A stretch of 64,000 nucleotides of DNA from Bimuria novae-zelandiae CBS 107.79 (Eukaryota; Ascomycota; Dothideomycetes; Pleosporales; Didymosphaeriaceae). The notes beneath the pieces were generated by a model that was not told the origin of the DNA, did not search any database, and saw nothing but the letters and a program-made list of their open reading frames with translations. Below are positions 55,811 to 64,000 of this stretch, piece after piece. The stretch covers positions 476,351 through 540,350 of the forward strand of contig ML976681.1 of the NCBI GenBank assembly GCA_010015655.1. The letters run 5' to 3'. The first letter of the stretch is position 1, and every line of letters starts with the position of its first letter. The position numbers and the translations under genes were made by a program.

Positions 55811-57287
55811 TAATATTAAAACTTAACGTCTATTTACGTACGCTTTTGCCTTAACGTACTCCACAAGCGAGTGGCCGGCACAAGCAAGTGGCCGGAAATG
55901 CCAAGGCCCCATCAAAACATTCTATCACCTATAGTATAACGAGATATCTTAACTACCTAACTAGTTATTGAAATAAAAAAAAGCCTAATTATAGTTTATA
56001 CTTTAAGCTATTAAAGAAAACGCGCTACTCTTAATTCTATACGCTATAGTAGTTTATAGCGTTATTAAAAGAATACTAAGATAAAGCCACGCTAGAGTAA
56101 CCTTTTAACCTAATTATATACTTAACTTTATAAATTTCTTTCTAATAAAGGAGCAGGTAATTATTTGGTATATACTTAACTTAGATGTATAAGGATTTCT
56201 GTCCTAGCTTACTACTATTAAAGATATAGCTAATTTTTTATTAGCTAAGTGGCGTTATAAGCCTATTAGCTAGAACTAGGCTATAAACTTTATAAAGCGC
56301 TAGCTAGAGCTCTAAGTTAAGTTTAATTAAAAGTATAACTATAAGAGAGCCCTTTATAAAGATCCTAAGGTTATATAAGGCTAGTTCTAGCTTGTGGAGA
56401 ATACTAAAGCCAAGTATAGTATTCTAGATAAAAATACCTATAACTATAATAAGACTAGCTTTATAATAGGTATAATAATAATAGGAGTAGTTATTATAGG
56501 CTTTAAGTATTAAGGCAGGCTAAAGAGCGTATAATAGGATAATTAGAAGTAGACTATAGCTATCTAGGGCATTAATGCGATAGGCTAGGCGATTCTACCC
56601 TTTCTTATCTTCTAGGGCAAGCACCACCTCTCTATCTAGTATAAAGAGAAGTATCTACCTTATAATTAGGTTGTTATAGTCTCTAAGAATAGCTAGATAA
56701 TAAATATACTTAGTTTATAATAGCTAAAGCACTTTAACGCGTATATAAAAAAGCGTACTATTAATAGCTATTAACTACTTATTATTAATAGCTATAAGAG
56801 CTATAACTTGCTTAAATTCTAATAATACTGTAAGGATAATAAGATTATTACTCTCTATATACCTCTATATTTGTCGCACCTCTTATAGCTACTATATATA
56901 GGGTATTTCTTACTATTAAAGAAGGCGTATAGGCGCTAAGCTAAGGATCTAATACGTAATTATATTACGTATATTACTAAAATTAAGTTCTTACCTTGCT
57001 TTATTACTACTTTTAAGGCTATAATTACTTAAAATAATATTTAAAAAAGTTTTTAAGGTGCTAGCCTTATTCCTCTTAACTTAAAAGTAGTAATATTAAA
57101 GCTTAACGTTTACTTACGTATACTATTACTACTAATAGCTAATAGTAGCCTATAGCAGTCGCAGACGCCTAGTAATACTCTAAAATTTAGGTTATAATTA
57201 ATACTAGTAAAAAAGAGGATTTAAAGGTACCTAAATAGTTCTCTAATAAGCCTAGTTAAGGCCTTTAAAAAAATAGTAAAAGGTATA

Positions 57288-57743
57288 TGTTAGGATCTGA
57301 ACGAGCGGCAGCAAAGGAGGGCCAACGGCGGCCATGGCGGGGTAACCCATAGTGGGACCGCACTACCGAGGTCACGTGATGTACCCTCACGCCAAGCCAC
57401 ACCATCACGCCAAGACAGTGATGGTAGTACCATCACTGATGCCAGTACCATCAGACCAAGGTCATGATGGCACAGAAACGGGTGATGACAGAAGAAAGCC
57501 TACGGGTATATAGAGAGCTCGAATATCCCTCTGGATATGCGTGTTCAACCTGTTTATCAATCTATCGTTTGGATCTGAATAAGCAACCTTGTTGATTTGA
57601 TTGTGCTGTACACACCTTCGATACCAACGCCCTTAGTGACAGGCGCAAGCTATCACTACAACCCTCTCCCGTCCTACCAGTACTCCTGCCCGAGAACCAA
57701 CCTTAGCCCCTTAGAGAATAGCTACCTCTTTGGGATCTTAACA
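57288..57743 (-). repeat. Solo LTR, copy 2, with 5-bp target duplication
   Basis: 456 bp with TGTTAGGATC..GATCTTAACA ends. GTATA precedes it (57283-57287) and follows it (57744-57748). It is clearly GC-richer than the DNA it sits in. Internal sequence of the parent element is absent, so it is a product of LTR-LTR recombination. Confidence 0.88.
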
Positions 57744-58001
57744 GTATAGTAGTAGTAGCGTATAAGCTAGTGTTAGCGTAAAAGCAGATTGCTAAGTTTT
57801 AAGCTACTAATAAGGCTACTATATAATAGAAATTATATAAAAGAAAGTAATTATAGCAGGAAGGGGTCCTTATAACTACTAATAGCTAATAATTAGCTAC
57901 CCTAAAGGACTTTATAGCGCGTAGTAATAAGAAGAAGGTAAAAAAGAGTATACGCGCTAATAAAAATAAATTAACTTAATAGCACTATAAACGCTATAGT
58001 A

Positions 58002-59781
58002 CAATGGGTGGAAAAAAGTGGACTATCGCTCACGTGAAATTCCTTGGCTGAACACCGAAAATTTCAGCTACATCGTGAATTTACCATTAAAGTAGCTTTT
58101 AAGCAGCAATATACTAGATGTAAAGGTATTTAAATTATGCTGTAAAGTTGTTATTATAATTAGCTTTTTCACAAGCTTTAGCCACATCACGAAAGTAATT
58201 AGGATAGAGTTAATAAGCTATATATTGCCTCATCGTCTCATCTTCCTGCCAAATAGATTGTACGAATGCCACCGTATTGTTTTTAGCTTGTTTTAACGCG
58301 CTCTTTACTTCGTAGTCCTCTAGGAAACCCTTAAGCCTGCTAAAATAGCGCATAATTAGGTGTAGATTAGGTAAGTTAGGGGAGTGTAGAGCGAAGCGTA
58401 TGTCCTTCTTTTTAATTTCGGGTGCGCAATATTAGAGCCCTAGGCTATAGAGGTAGACGTTATCTTACACTAAGAATACCTAAGCATAAGGGTTGTTAGC
58501 GCGTATAGCTTTATAGTAGGGAAAAACAACGTCCTTAAGCACTCGTTTAGCGTACTAGATCCCGTTTATGCCCTTCCTACTTTTGTATACAAAGTCCTCG
58601 TATTTAAAGAACTTATTAGGAGTAACAGGGTTTTTATAACTAGCCCGAAGGGCTCCTCCCTTCTTACTAGTAGCTTAATTAGTAGCCTTAGTAGCCTTGT
58701 TACGGTAAAGGATATTATAATTAATTTTACTAAGAGCGCGCTCCTCCTAGGTGCTAGTAACATTCGCACGGGCCCTCTTATTATTAATTAATTTATAAGC
58801 CCTCTTATTAGCTTTACGTACGTACTTAAGTGTCTCCTCGCGATCCTCCTCCTCCTCTGCCACCTATACTAAACATAGGCGTTTTAGACTGTAAATAGTA
58901 GTATTGGTAGACGTAGCAGCGCAGATTATAAGGCTAAAAGAGGGTAGGCAATACGGGAGGGCGTATTTATTAGCTAGAGCGCCATGTGCCCTCTAAACGT
59001 ACTACTTACCTCCGCGAAGATTCCTGCCTCTAATTAATTTGCTAGTTTCGTCGTAGTAAATAAATATAAGCTTAGGAGCAAAGCGCTTATGTGTAGTAAG
59101 GATCCAGGCAACGTAGCGCTCTTGGTTGCGTATATTGTTGTTGTCAAGCTCAGGCTTCTTTGGGCGTATACCTCGTATAATAGCGTAGGTGTGGTCGTGA
59201 TCGCGGTGCTCGTGAGCAATTTTGACTAGTGTAGGACGGCTTACTGTAATCCCGACCTCTTAGAGGACGTGGCGGGTCGATTCTTTAATATCGTAAGTGC
59301 TAAATTATATAATAGCGTTACGTATTTAAGCACTAAGCTTGCTGCCGTTGCGTACCTTAGGTTTAGCTCCAGGGGGACCAATATAGGTAGCATAGACTAT
59401 AGCTAGCAAATTATTAAGCAATAGGTCAAGCGAGGCCTCCGCACAAGCCTTTTCAACCTTCTTAAAGACTTTCTATGGTGTTGAGATGCTCAAACCTATC
59501 GCGCCAGCGATATAGGCGTATTCAGTGTTCGAGAGCTTGCGTAGGGCTACGATAGCACCTTTCTAAGCCTCTGTAAGGTTGCGAGAGTCGTTCGGGCGGC
59601 CGCTAGTGCGTTGAGGTGGCATAATGGGTGTTGTTGGCGAAAAAAATCGCTATATACGAGGTGGTGATAGAGTCCTGGTGTTCAGTTTAGAGCTGAGGCA
59701 CGGACCAAGTGCCCTTATTGATAAGATAACTAGCGCCTTGGCAGTTCACGTGAGCGATAGTCCACTTTTTTCCACCCATTA
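58002..59781 (-). mobile_element. Tc1/mariner-type transposon, RIP-inactivated
   Basis: 1780 bp with 37-bp terminal inverted repeats (CAATGGGTGGAAAAAAGTGG..., 58002-58038 and 59745-59781, one mismatch at the tip) and TA on both sides. The transposase starts at 59622 on the minus strand (MPPQRTSGRPNDSRNLTEA). It continues past many TAG/TAA codons with AIVALRKLSNTEYAYIAGAI, FIYYDETSK, a VYLYSLGL segment after the second Asp, and HSPNLPNLHLIMRYFSRLKG, in which the family's Asp has become Asn. It is inserted in copy B of the Fot1-type element. Confidence 0.85.
58039..59622 (-). pseudogene. Transposase of the 58002-59781 element
   Basis: The frame begins at the ATG at 59622 and reads leftward to near the left inverted repeat (coordinates are given in reading direction, 59622 to 58039). 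At least ten in-frame stops occur, mostly TAG or TAA where Trp or Gln fits. No gross deletion is needed to follow the frame. A functional enzyme is excluded. Confidence 0.7.
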
Positions 59782-59959
59782 TAAGGCTAGGTATAATTCG
59801 CACACGTATAAAAATAAAAAAAATAAAAATTCTAAGTAGATTAGCCTACTATAATTTCTTATAACTATTTATGCGCGTTCTATACTATTGTGTAGAGTGT
59901 AGATTTAATAGGGTCTTGGCATTTCCGGCCACACGCTTGTGGAGTACGTTATGTTATAT

Positions 59960-60473
59960 ATAATAGTATATAGTAGTCACAAACGCCTAGCAACACCCTA
60001 AAATTTAGGGTATAATTAATACTAGTAAAAAAAGGATCTAGAGGCACTTTAAAAGTTCCCTAATAAGTATAGTTAAGGCTTTTAAAAAGATAACAAAATG
60101 CATAATAATAATAGCGTATAAGTTAGTATTAGCGTAAAAGTAGATTATTAGGCTTTAAGCTACTAATAAGGCTACTACGCGATAAAAATTATATAGAAAA
60201 ATAAATATAGTAAAAAGAGTTCTTATAACTACTAATAGCTAGTAACTAATTACCTTAAAGGACTTTATAGCGCTATAGATACTATAGTAAAACTATTTAT
60301 AATTTACGTACGTGTATAAAAAAAAGTAAATATAAATTTAAAGTACAATACCTTACTATAATATTTTATAACTATTTATACGCGTTCTGTACTATTATAT
60401 AGAGTATAGATTTTAGTAGGGTCTTGGCAGAGAATTAGCTCGCTTGTGTAATTAGCTTACTTATAAAGTACGT
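59960..60473 (+). mobile_element. Fot1/pogo-type element, copy C (3' fragment)
   Basis: It is homologous to the 3' part of copy B (57150-57287, 57749-58000 and 59784-59949), but without the LTR or the Tc1-type insertion. It ends with a mutated inverted repeat (AAAGTACGT at 60473) and TA. The left end is truncated just beyond copy B. Confidence 0.65.
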
Positions 60474-60700
60474 TAGTATAATAGTATATTACCTTTTATA
60501 AATTTAACAATAAGTTTTTTTTTTTACTAAAATCTAAAAACTTTACTAAAGTAGTACCTTATTAATAAATACAAATAGTATAAAATAGTTTTACTTACTA
60601 TTAGTAATTTTAAATATATAATAGAGAATAAGGATACTAGGCGCAGCTAAGGACTTTATATAAAATTAATGGCTTATAGGCTAGACAACCGCGTAGCTTA

Positions 60701-61091
60701 GAATTATACAATTTGGGTCTAGCCTTTGTGGGTAAAAGTGGACCGGTTCATGGTCAGACGGATAAGAAAGGATTTTTCGAGATGAGCCAAGAATAAGCGT
60801 TATCGAGGCTAAATTTCAATTTGATATGGAGGATGCAATACGAAGGCAAATAGTATAGGCACGGAGGTATAAAGCGTACTACAGGATTATCCATTAGAGC
60901 ATTATGTCAATAAATACATTCGTGAAAGCCGTAAGTTTGTGTCGTCCTCCTAATACACCTATCGCAGTGGCTTCGGATGGCACACACAAGAGACACGATA
61001 TTACTGCATCGATCAGCTTCAGAACCAAGAACATAGATATGCTGTCCACTTACATTTTATACAGTTGAAAAGCGTTATGAAGAACCGCTAC
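60701..61091. other. Transition from AT-rich block to normal DNA
   Basis: About 390 bp of mixed composition with no gene recognised. It probably contains the 3' end of the next gene. Confidence 0.35.
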
Positions 61092-61697
61092 TCATTCTTC
61101 TTCAAGACATCCCAGGTCATCCCTCCATTTCGTCCGCGGAAACAGAGTCCCATTCAGATACAGATCGAGCTGGTGCTCGTACACCCTCTGCAAACATATG
61201 TCGCTTCCTTTCGCTCTGAGATCTCTCAGCGTCTCTGTTTTAGGCGTCTTTGTCCTCCTTAATCTGGGTTTTGGCGCGTGTGACGGATCCCATTCGTTAC
61301 CCCAATCGCACACGTCTGGAGGGGGAAATGAATAGCTGTGTGACCTTGGTGTCGCACACGATGAGCTGGGTCCGGACACCGTAGAGACTGACGATACTGA
61401 TGATGCATATGATACATATGATCTGCAGGAACTGAAAGAAGCGGTTGGTGAAGATGGGACTGATGATTGTGACAAAGCAGACCAGTCCGGGACTTCACGC
61501 ACTTCGACCCGTATGCTCATAGGCGGTAATCCGGTTCTTTTGCTGAATAACGGCTGTGGAACCATATTATCTGAGTTATGTAGGGCCACAGGTGGGGTAT
61601 TCCAATGTGAATATCGATGGTTTGGGTTACGAACCGGCAGCGGCGGCGTTGGACTGCGTGTGATGAACCTCTGTGTATCCTCCATCTTGCCAACCAT
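61092..61697 (-). CDS. Hypothetical Ser-rich protein
   Basis: A single exon of 201 residues from the ATG at 61697; a second ATG lies four codons later. The N-terminus is Pro-rich (RSPTPPLPVRNPNHRYSHW). The middle holds a dense Ser run (SYVSYASSVSSVSTVSGPSS). The end is more ordered: DVCDWGNEWDPSHAPKPRLR, LRDLRAKGSDICLQRVYEHQ, and LDLYLNGTLFPRTKWRDDLG. Codon use and composition look genuine. No known domain, signal peptide or membrane segment. It is the first gene-like sequence beyond the RIP block. A recent orphan is possible. Confidence 0.55.
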   Translation of the reverse strand: MVGKMEDTQRFITRSPTPPLPVRNPNHRYSHWNTPPVALHNSDNMVPQPLFSKRTGLPPMSIRVEVREVPDWSALSQSSVPSSPTASFSSCRSYVSYASSVSSVSTVSGPSSSCATPRSHSYSFPPPDVCDWGNEWDPSHAPKPRLRRTKTPKTETLRDLRAKGSDICLQRVYEHQLDLYLNGTLFPRTKWRDDLGCLEEE

Positions 61698-62207
61698 TAT
61701 TTTGCGTAGTCGTAGGGGTTTTAGAGATTTAGAGTGTGCGCACAGTCAATATTGCTATCGTGGAACCATGCGAGACAATATCTGCTACGCAATGGCCTGA
61801 CTGGGCTGCTTGAGGTCGCCCACGTTCTAAAATAGCGATGGCGGGTGCTGAGGCAGCAGACCCCGCCACCACCCAAATATTGGATACCCACCCACCCATG
61901 ACATCGGTGAGGCCCCGCGTTACCAGCCTGTTCAGCTTTCTGGTTTAATTACAAGGTTGTGAGCTGGGCGTTGGCTGAATACCGGGTAGTCCGGTTAGAG
62001 AGACGGTGTGAGCATGGCCTAGGTACGGAGAGGCTGGAATTAGCGCCAGCTGGACGCTCGGTTCCACACCTCCTCTTTATAAAAGCCTCTGACAGCCGCA
62101 GTGCTCATTGCAATTGGCAAGCAGTTCTCTCGTGTTGGGCAGTTCGCAGATGCAAGGTTGCTGCAAGAAATGCGCTGCGCTGCGTGTGATAGGCTGCGAT
62201 AGTCGCT
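61698..62207. other. Intergenic region
   Basis: About 510 bp. C-rich runs (CCACCACCCAAAT, CCCACCCACCCATG) near 61860-61900. No gene supported. Confidence 0.3.
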
Positions 62208-62453
62208 ATGGCGCAGACGTTCGCTTCGCTGCGAACCACACCACTTCCGATCTGGAACCCAGGACCCAGGAATCTGGCCTCTCCGACTCCACATCATCTC
62301 GCAGCTCCTCCAACTCCCATAGAACACGGTCGTGGCTTGAAAGACATCATTATACGTTATCGCGAATCCAAGATACCCACTTCGGTTGGTGCGGTGATGG
62401 CACATGGTGAATTTCAAGGAAGCACCAGCTCTGACATCATCCGTAGAGCTGTA
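62208..62453 (+). pseudogene. Open frame apparently cut by the Tc1-type insertion
   Basis: From the ATG at 62208 the frame opens MAQTFASLRTTPLPIWNPGP and includes LKDIIIRYRESKIPTSVGAV. It runs into the transposon's left inverted repeat at 62454 and stops inside the element at 62567. If a real gene existed here, the insertion removed its 3' end. No family was recognised, so this is weak. Confidence 0.25.
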
Positions 62454-63998
62454 CGGAGGAGCCTTTCAAAAGTCCTTGCTAGCGCCGACAGGGATATCTT
62501 AGCCATAACCCAGATCCGGCAACTGCTCCGAGCCAACGTGGCCTTTGCGCCCTCAGCTCTTTTGTAGAGCTACTCTCTACAGTAAATCTATACTATTCTA
62601 CTCTATCATGGCTCCCTACGATATCCCTACTCGTGCGCTTATTGTAAGCCTTAAGGCTACTGGCAAGTCTAGTAATGAGATCTATGAACTGACAAGGATC
62701 CCGACGCGGACGATTGATTCGATATACGGCCGAGCTATCGCACGAGGTTTTGACCCAGCCCTGCGGCCACTTATAATCAATAATCGCTACCTTGAAGATG
62801 CCCCGCGCTCTGGTAGACCGTCAAAGCGAGCTGAGGTCTCTGAGAAGGTTGTCAATACTGTACGCACCGACCGCTACGGACGAGAGAAGTCGTGCGCTGA
62901 TATTGCTGGTACGCTTAGCCAACAAGGCTTCAATATATCAGCTACGTCAGTATGGAGGATCCTACGGGCAGCGGGATTCAAGAAGACCAAACCGACGAGG
63001 AAGCCTGGGTTGACGAAGAAAATGAAGGAAGAGCGACTTAAGTGGTGCCTTCAACATCGCGATTGGACAATAGAGGACTGGAAGAATGTTATTTGGTCTG
63101 ACGAGACGTCGGTCGTTCTTCTTCATAGACGAGGGGGGTACCGAGTATGGCGGAAAGTAGACGAAGCCTTCGTACGCAGCTGTATTCGTGAGAGATGGAA
63201 AGGCTATTCCGAATTCATGTTCTGGGGCTGCTTCTCCTACGATCAGCGGGGGCCCTGCCATTGCTGGACACCAGAGACAAAGCAAGAGAAAGAAGCTGCT
63301 ATTAAAAAAATTGAAGAGCTGAATCAAAAACTTGAGCCTATTATGAAAGAGCAGTGGGAGCTTGAGACTGGTATCTGGCGCCTTGGTCTGCGTACAAAGC
63401 CTGGCAAGCGGCCCCAATAGAAGTGGAATACAAAGACTAGTAAGCTCAGCCGAGGCCGAGGATCAGGATTAGGATCAGGAATTGACTAGTATTAATATCA
63501 GACAACTATCCTATATCCAAAGCTGATTCCTTTTGCAAAGCAATGTCAAGCTGAACAGCCAGAAACAGTTATTCAAGAGGATAAGGCACCTGCCCATAAT
63601 CACTACGTACAGAGCTATATATATAGCTGGGAGGGCGTTCAGCGATTACTCTGGTGTGGGAACTCGCCCGATTTGAACGCGATTGAGCCTTGCTGGCCAT
63701 GGATGAAGAGGCGTACTACAAAGAAAGGGGCGCCAAAGAGTCGAGCAGAAGCAATACGTGCATGGGAGCAGTACTGGAAGGAGCTACCTCAGGATAAGAT
63801 TCAGGCATGGATTGAACGTATTCCTATTCATATTCAGAAGATTATTGAACTTGAAGGCGGCAACGAGTACAAGGAAGGTCGAAATATTGGTAGAGTTAGA
63901 TAACTGCTATACAAATCGGACGTATTTGCCGTATTTGGAAACCCCCCTGTCGTGTGGCGCTTACCCCTGTCAGCAAGGACTTTTGAAAGGCTCCTCCG
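62454..63998 (+). mobile_element. Tc1-type (DD34E) DNA transposon with matched inverted repeats
   Basis: 1545 bp. The left end CGGAGGAGCCTTTCAAAAGT (62454) is matched by the right end, read on the minus strand from 63998, for 27 bp. TA lies on both sides (62452-62453 and 63999-64000), so the element ends exactly with the window. A later subterminal GACAGGG is also shared by both ends. The transposase gene is inside. Composition is normal, unlike the elements in the AT-rich block. Confidence 0.92.
62608..63903 (+). pseudogene. Tc1-type transposase with three nonsense codons
   Basis: From the ATG at 62608 about 431 codons follow in one frame to the TAA at 63901. The N-terminal helix-turn-helix pair is visible (ALIVSLKATGKSSNEIYELT and DIAGTLSQQGFNISATSVWR). 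The catalytic triad is WSDETSVVL, IQEDKAPAHN and SPDLNAIEPCW, with 34 residues between the second Asp and the Glu (DD34E, Tc1 group). Three stops interrupt it: TAG at 63418, TAG at 63487 and TAA at 63493, all in the short region between the first and second catalytic residues. No frameshift is needed. The first 270 residues can be made alone, containing DNA-binding parts without the complete triad. Confidence 0.85.
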
Positions 63999-64000
63999 TA

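Larger units (their letters stand above)
55854..59949 (+). mobile_element. Fot1/pogo-type DNA transposon, copy B, split by two insertions
   Basis: Terminal inverted repeats are ACGTACTCCACAAGCGAGTG (55854) and its partner ending at 59949 (CTTGTGGAGTACGT), flanked by TA on both sides. Removing the solo LTR with one target copy (461 bp) and the Tc1-type element with its TA (1782 bp) leaves about 1.85 kb, normal for Fot1-type elements. The transposase is recognisable between 56100 and 57150 despite stops: LTTIKDIANFLLAKW, ALYKDPKV, NYNKTSFIIGIIIIGVVI, QYCKDNKIITLYIPPYLSYLL in related frames, and LIRNYITYITKIKFLP. Stops replace Gln and Trp codons, as in RIP. Confidence 0.75.
47331..60700. other. 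AT-rich, RIP-affected transposon block
   Basis: Composition changes near 47.33 kb and returns near 60.7 kb. Inside, TpA steps are extremely frequent while CpA and TpG are scarce over long stretches, and the transposase readings have TAG/TAA where Gln or Trp is expected. This is the mark of repeat-induced point mutation. Less-mutated patches remain inside. No host gene was found. Confidence 0.9.

Noticed and set aside
47331..60700. Centromere
   Set aside because: AT-richness and transposons would fit, but a 13-kb block is also an ordinary RIP island, and sequence alone cannot show centromeric chromatin.

Overview
The window is nuclear DNA of a filamentous ascomycete. The evidence is short introns (about 50-150 bp) with GT..AG borders, typical Pezizomycotina orthologues (ATG9, COG6, UTP18, MCM2, a HAM1-like protein), F-box-like proteins with an LPSELRNLIYEL opening, and an AT-rich repeat block carrying the CpA-to-TpA changes of repeat-induced point mutation (RIP). 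A Dothideomycete, perhaps Pleosporales, is my best guess, but the sequence does not fix the species. Exon borders were built by hand from reading frame, splice signals and family similarity.

Layout. (1) 1-15.6 kb is a dense housekeeping block: NIF3 (-) and a Fra2/BolA protein (+) diverge; COG6 (-) and ATG9 (+) diverge; a UBR-box/PHD protein (-) and MCM2 (+) diverge; then ribosomal proteins eL30 and uL16 (+). (2) 15.6-20.1 kb is gene-poor: an F-box-like fragment, a second F-box-like gene and a small doubtful gene. (3) 20.1-23.6 kb has a GNAT acetyltransferase (-) diverging from UTP18 (+). (4) 24.4-35.5 kb has a six-exon mucin-like membrane protein, a CCCH zinc-finger protein, a broken GNAT gene and a secreted Ser/Thr-rich protein. 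(5) 36.6-45.4 kb has a kinesin-10-like motor with a C-terminal helix-hairpin-helix, a HAM1-like protein (-) and NAD-malic enzyme (+). (6) 45.4-47.3 kb shows no gene.

(7) 47.3-60.7 kb is an AT-rich transposon graveyard. It holds a degenerate Ty1/copia element (48.04-53.57 kb, minus strand) with recognisable LTR, polypurine tract and a primer site matching the initiator tRNA-Met anticodon arm. Two related LTRs lie in opposite orientation, one a clean solo LTR with a 5-bp target duplication. There are three copies of a Fot1/pogo-type element. One of these is split by the solo LTR and by a Tc1/mariner-type element; another is split by a roughly 384-bp inverted-repeat element rich in TTAGG-like motifs. 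(8) 60.7-64 kb returns to normal composition, with one hypothetical gene and a Tc1-type DD34E transposon whose end coincides with the end of the window.

The most rewarding observations are the internally datable nested transposons, the telomere-like MITE with its target duplication, paired MCB boxes upstream of MCM2, four TGAGTCA sites between two ribosomal protein genes, and a GNAT pseudogene whose stop codon replaces a tryptophan retained by the intact GNAT paralogue 11 kb away.
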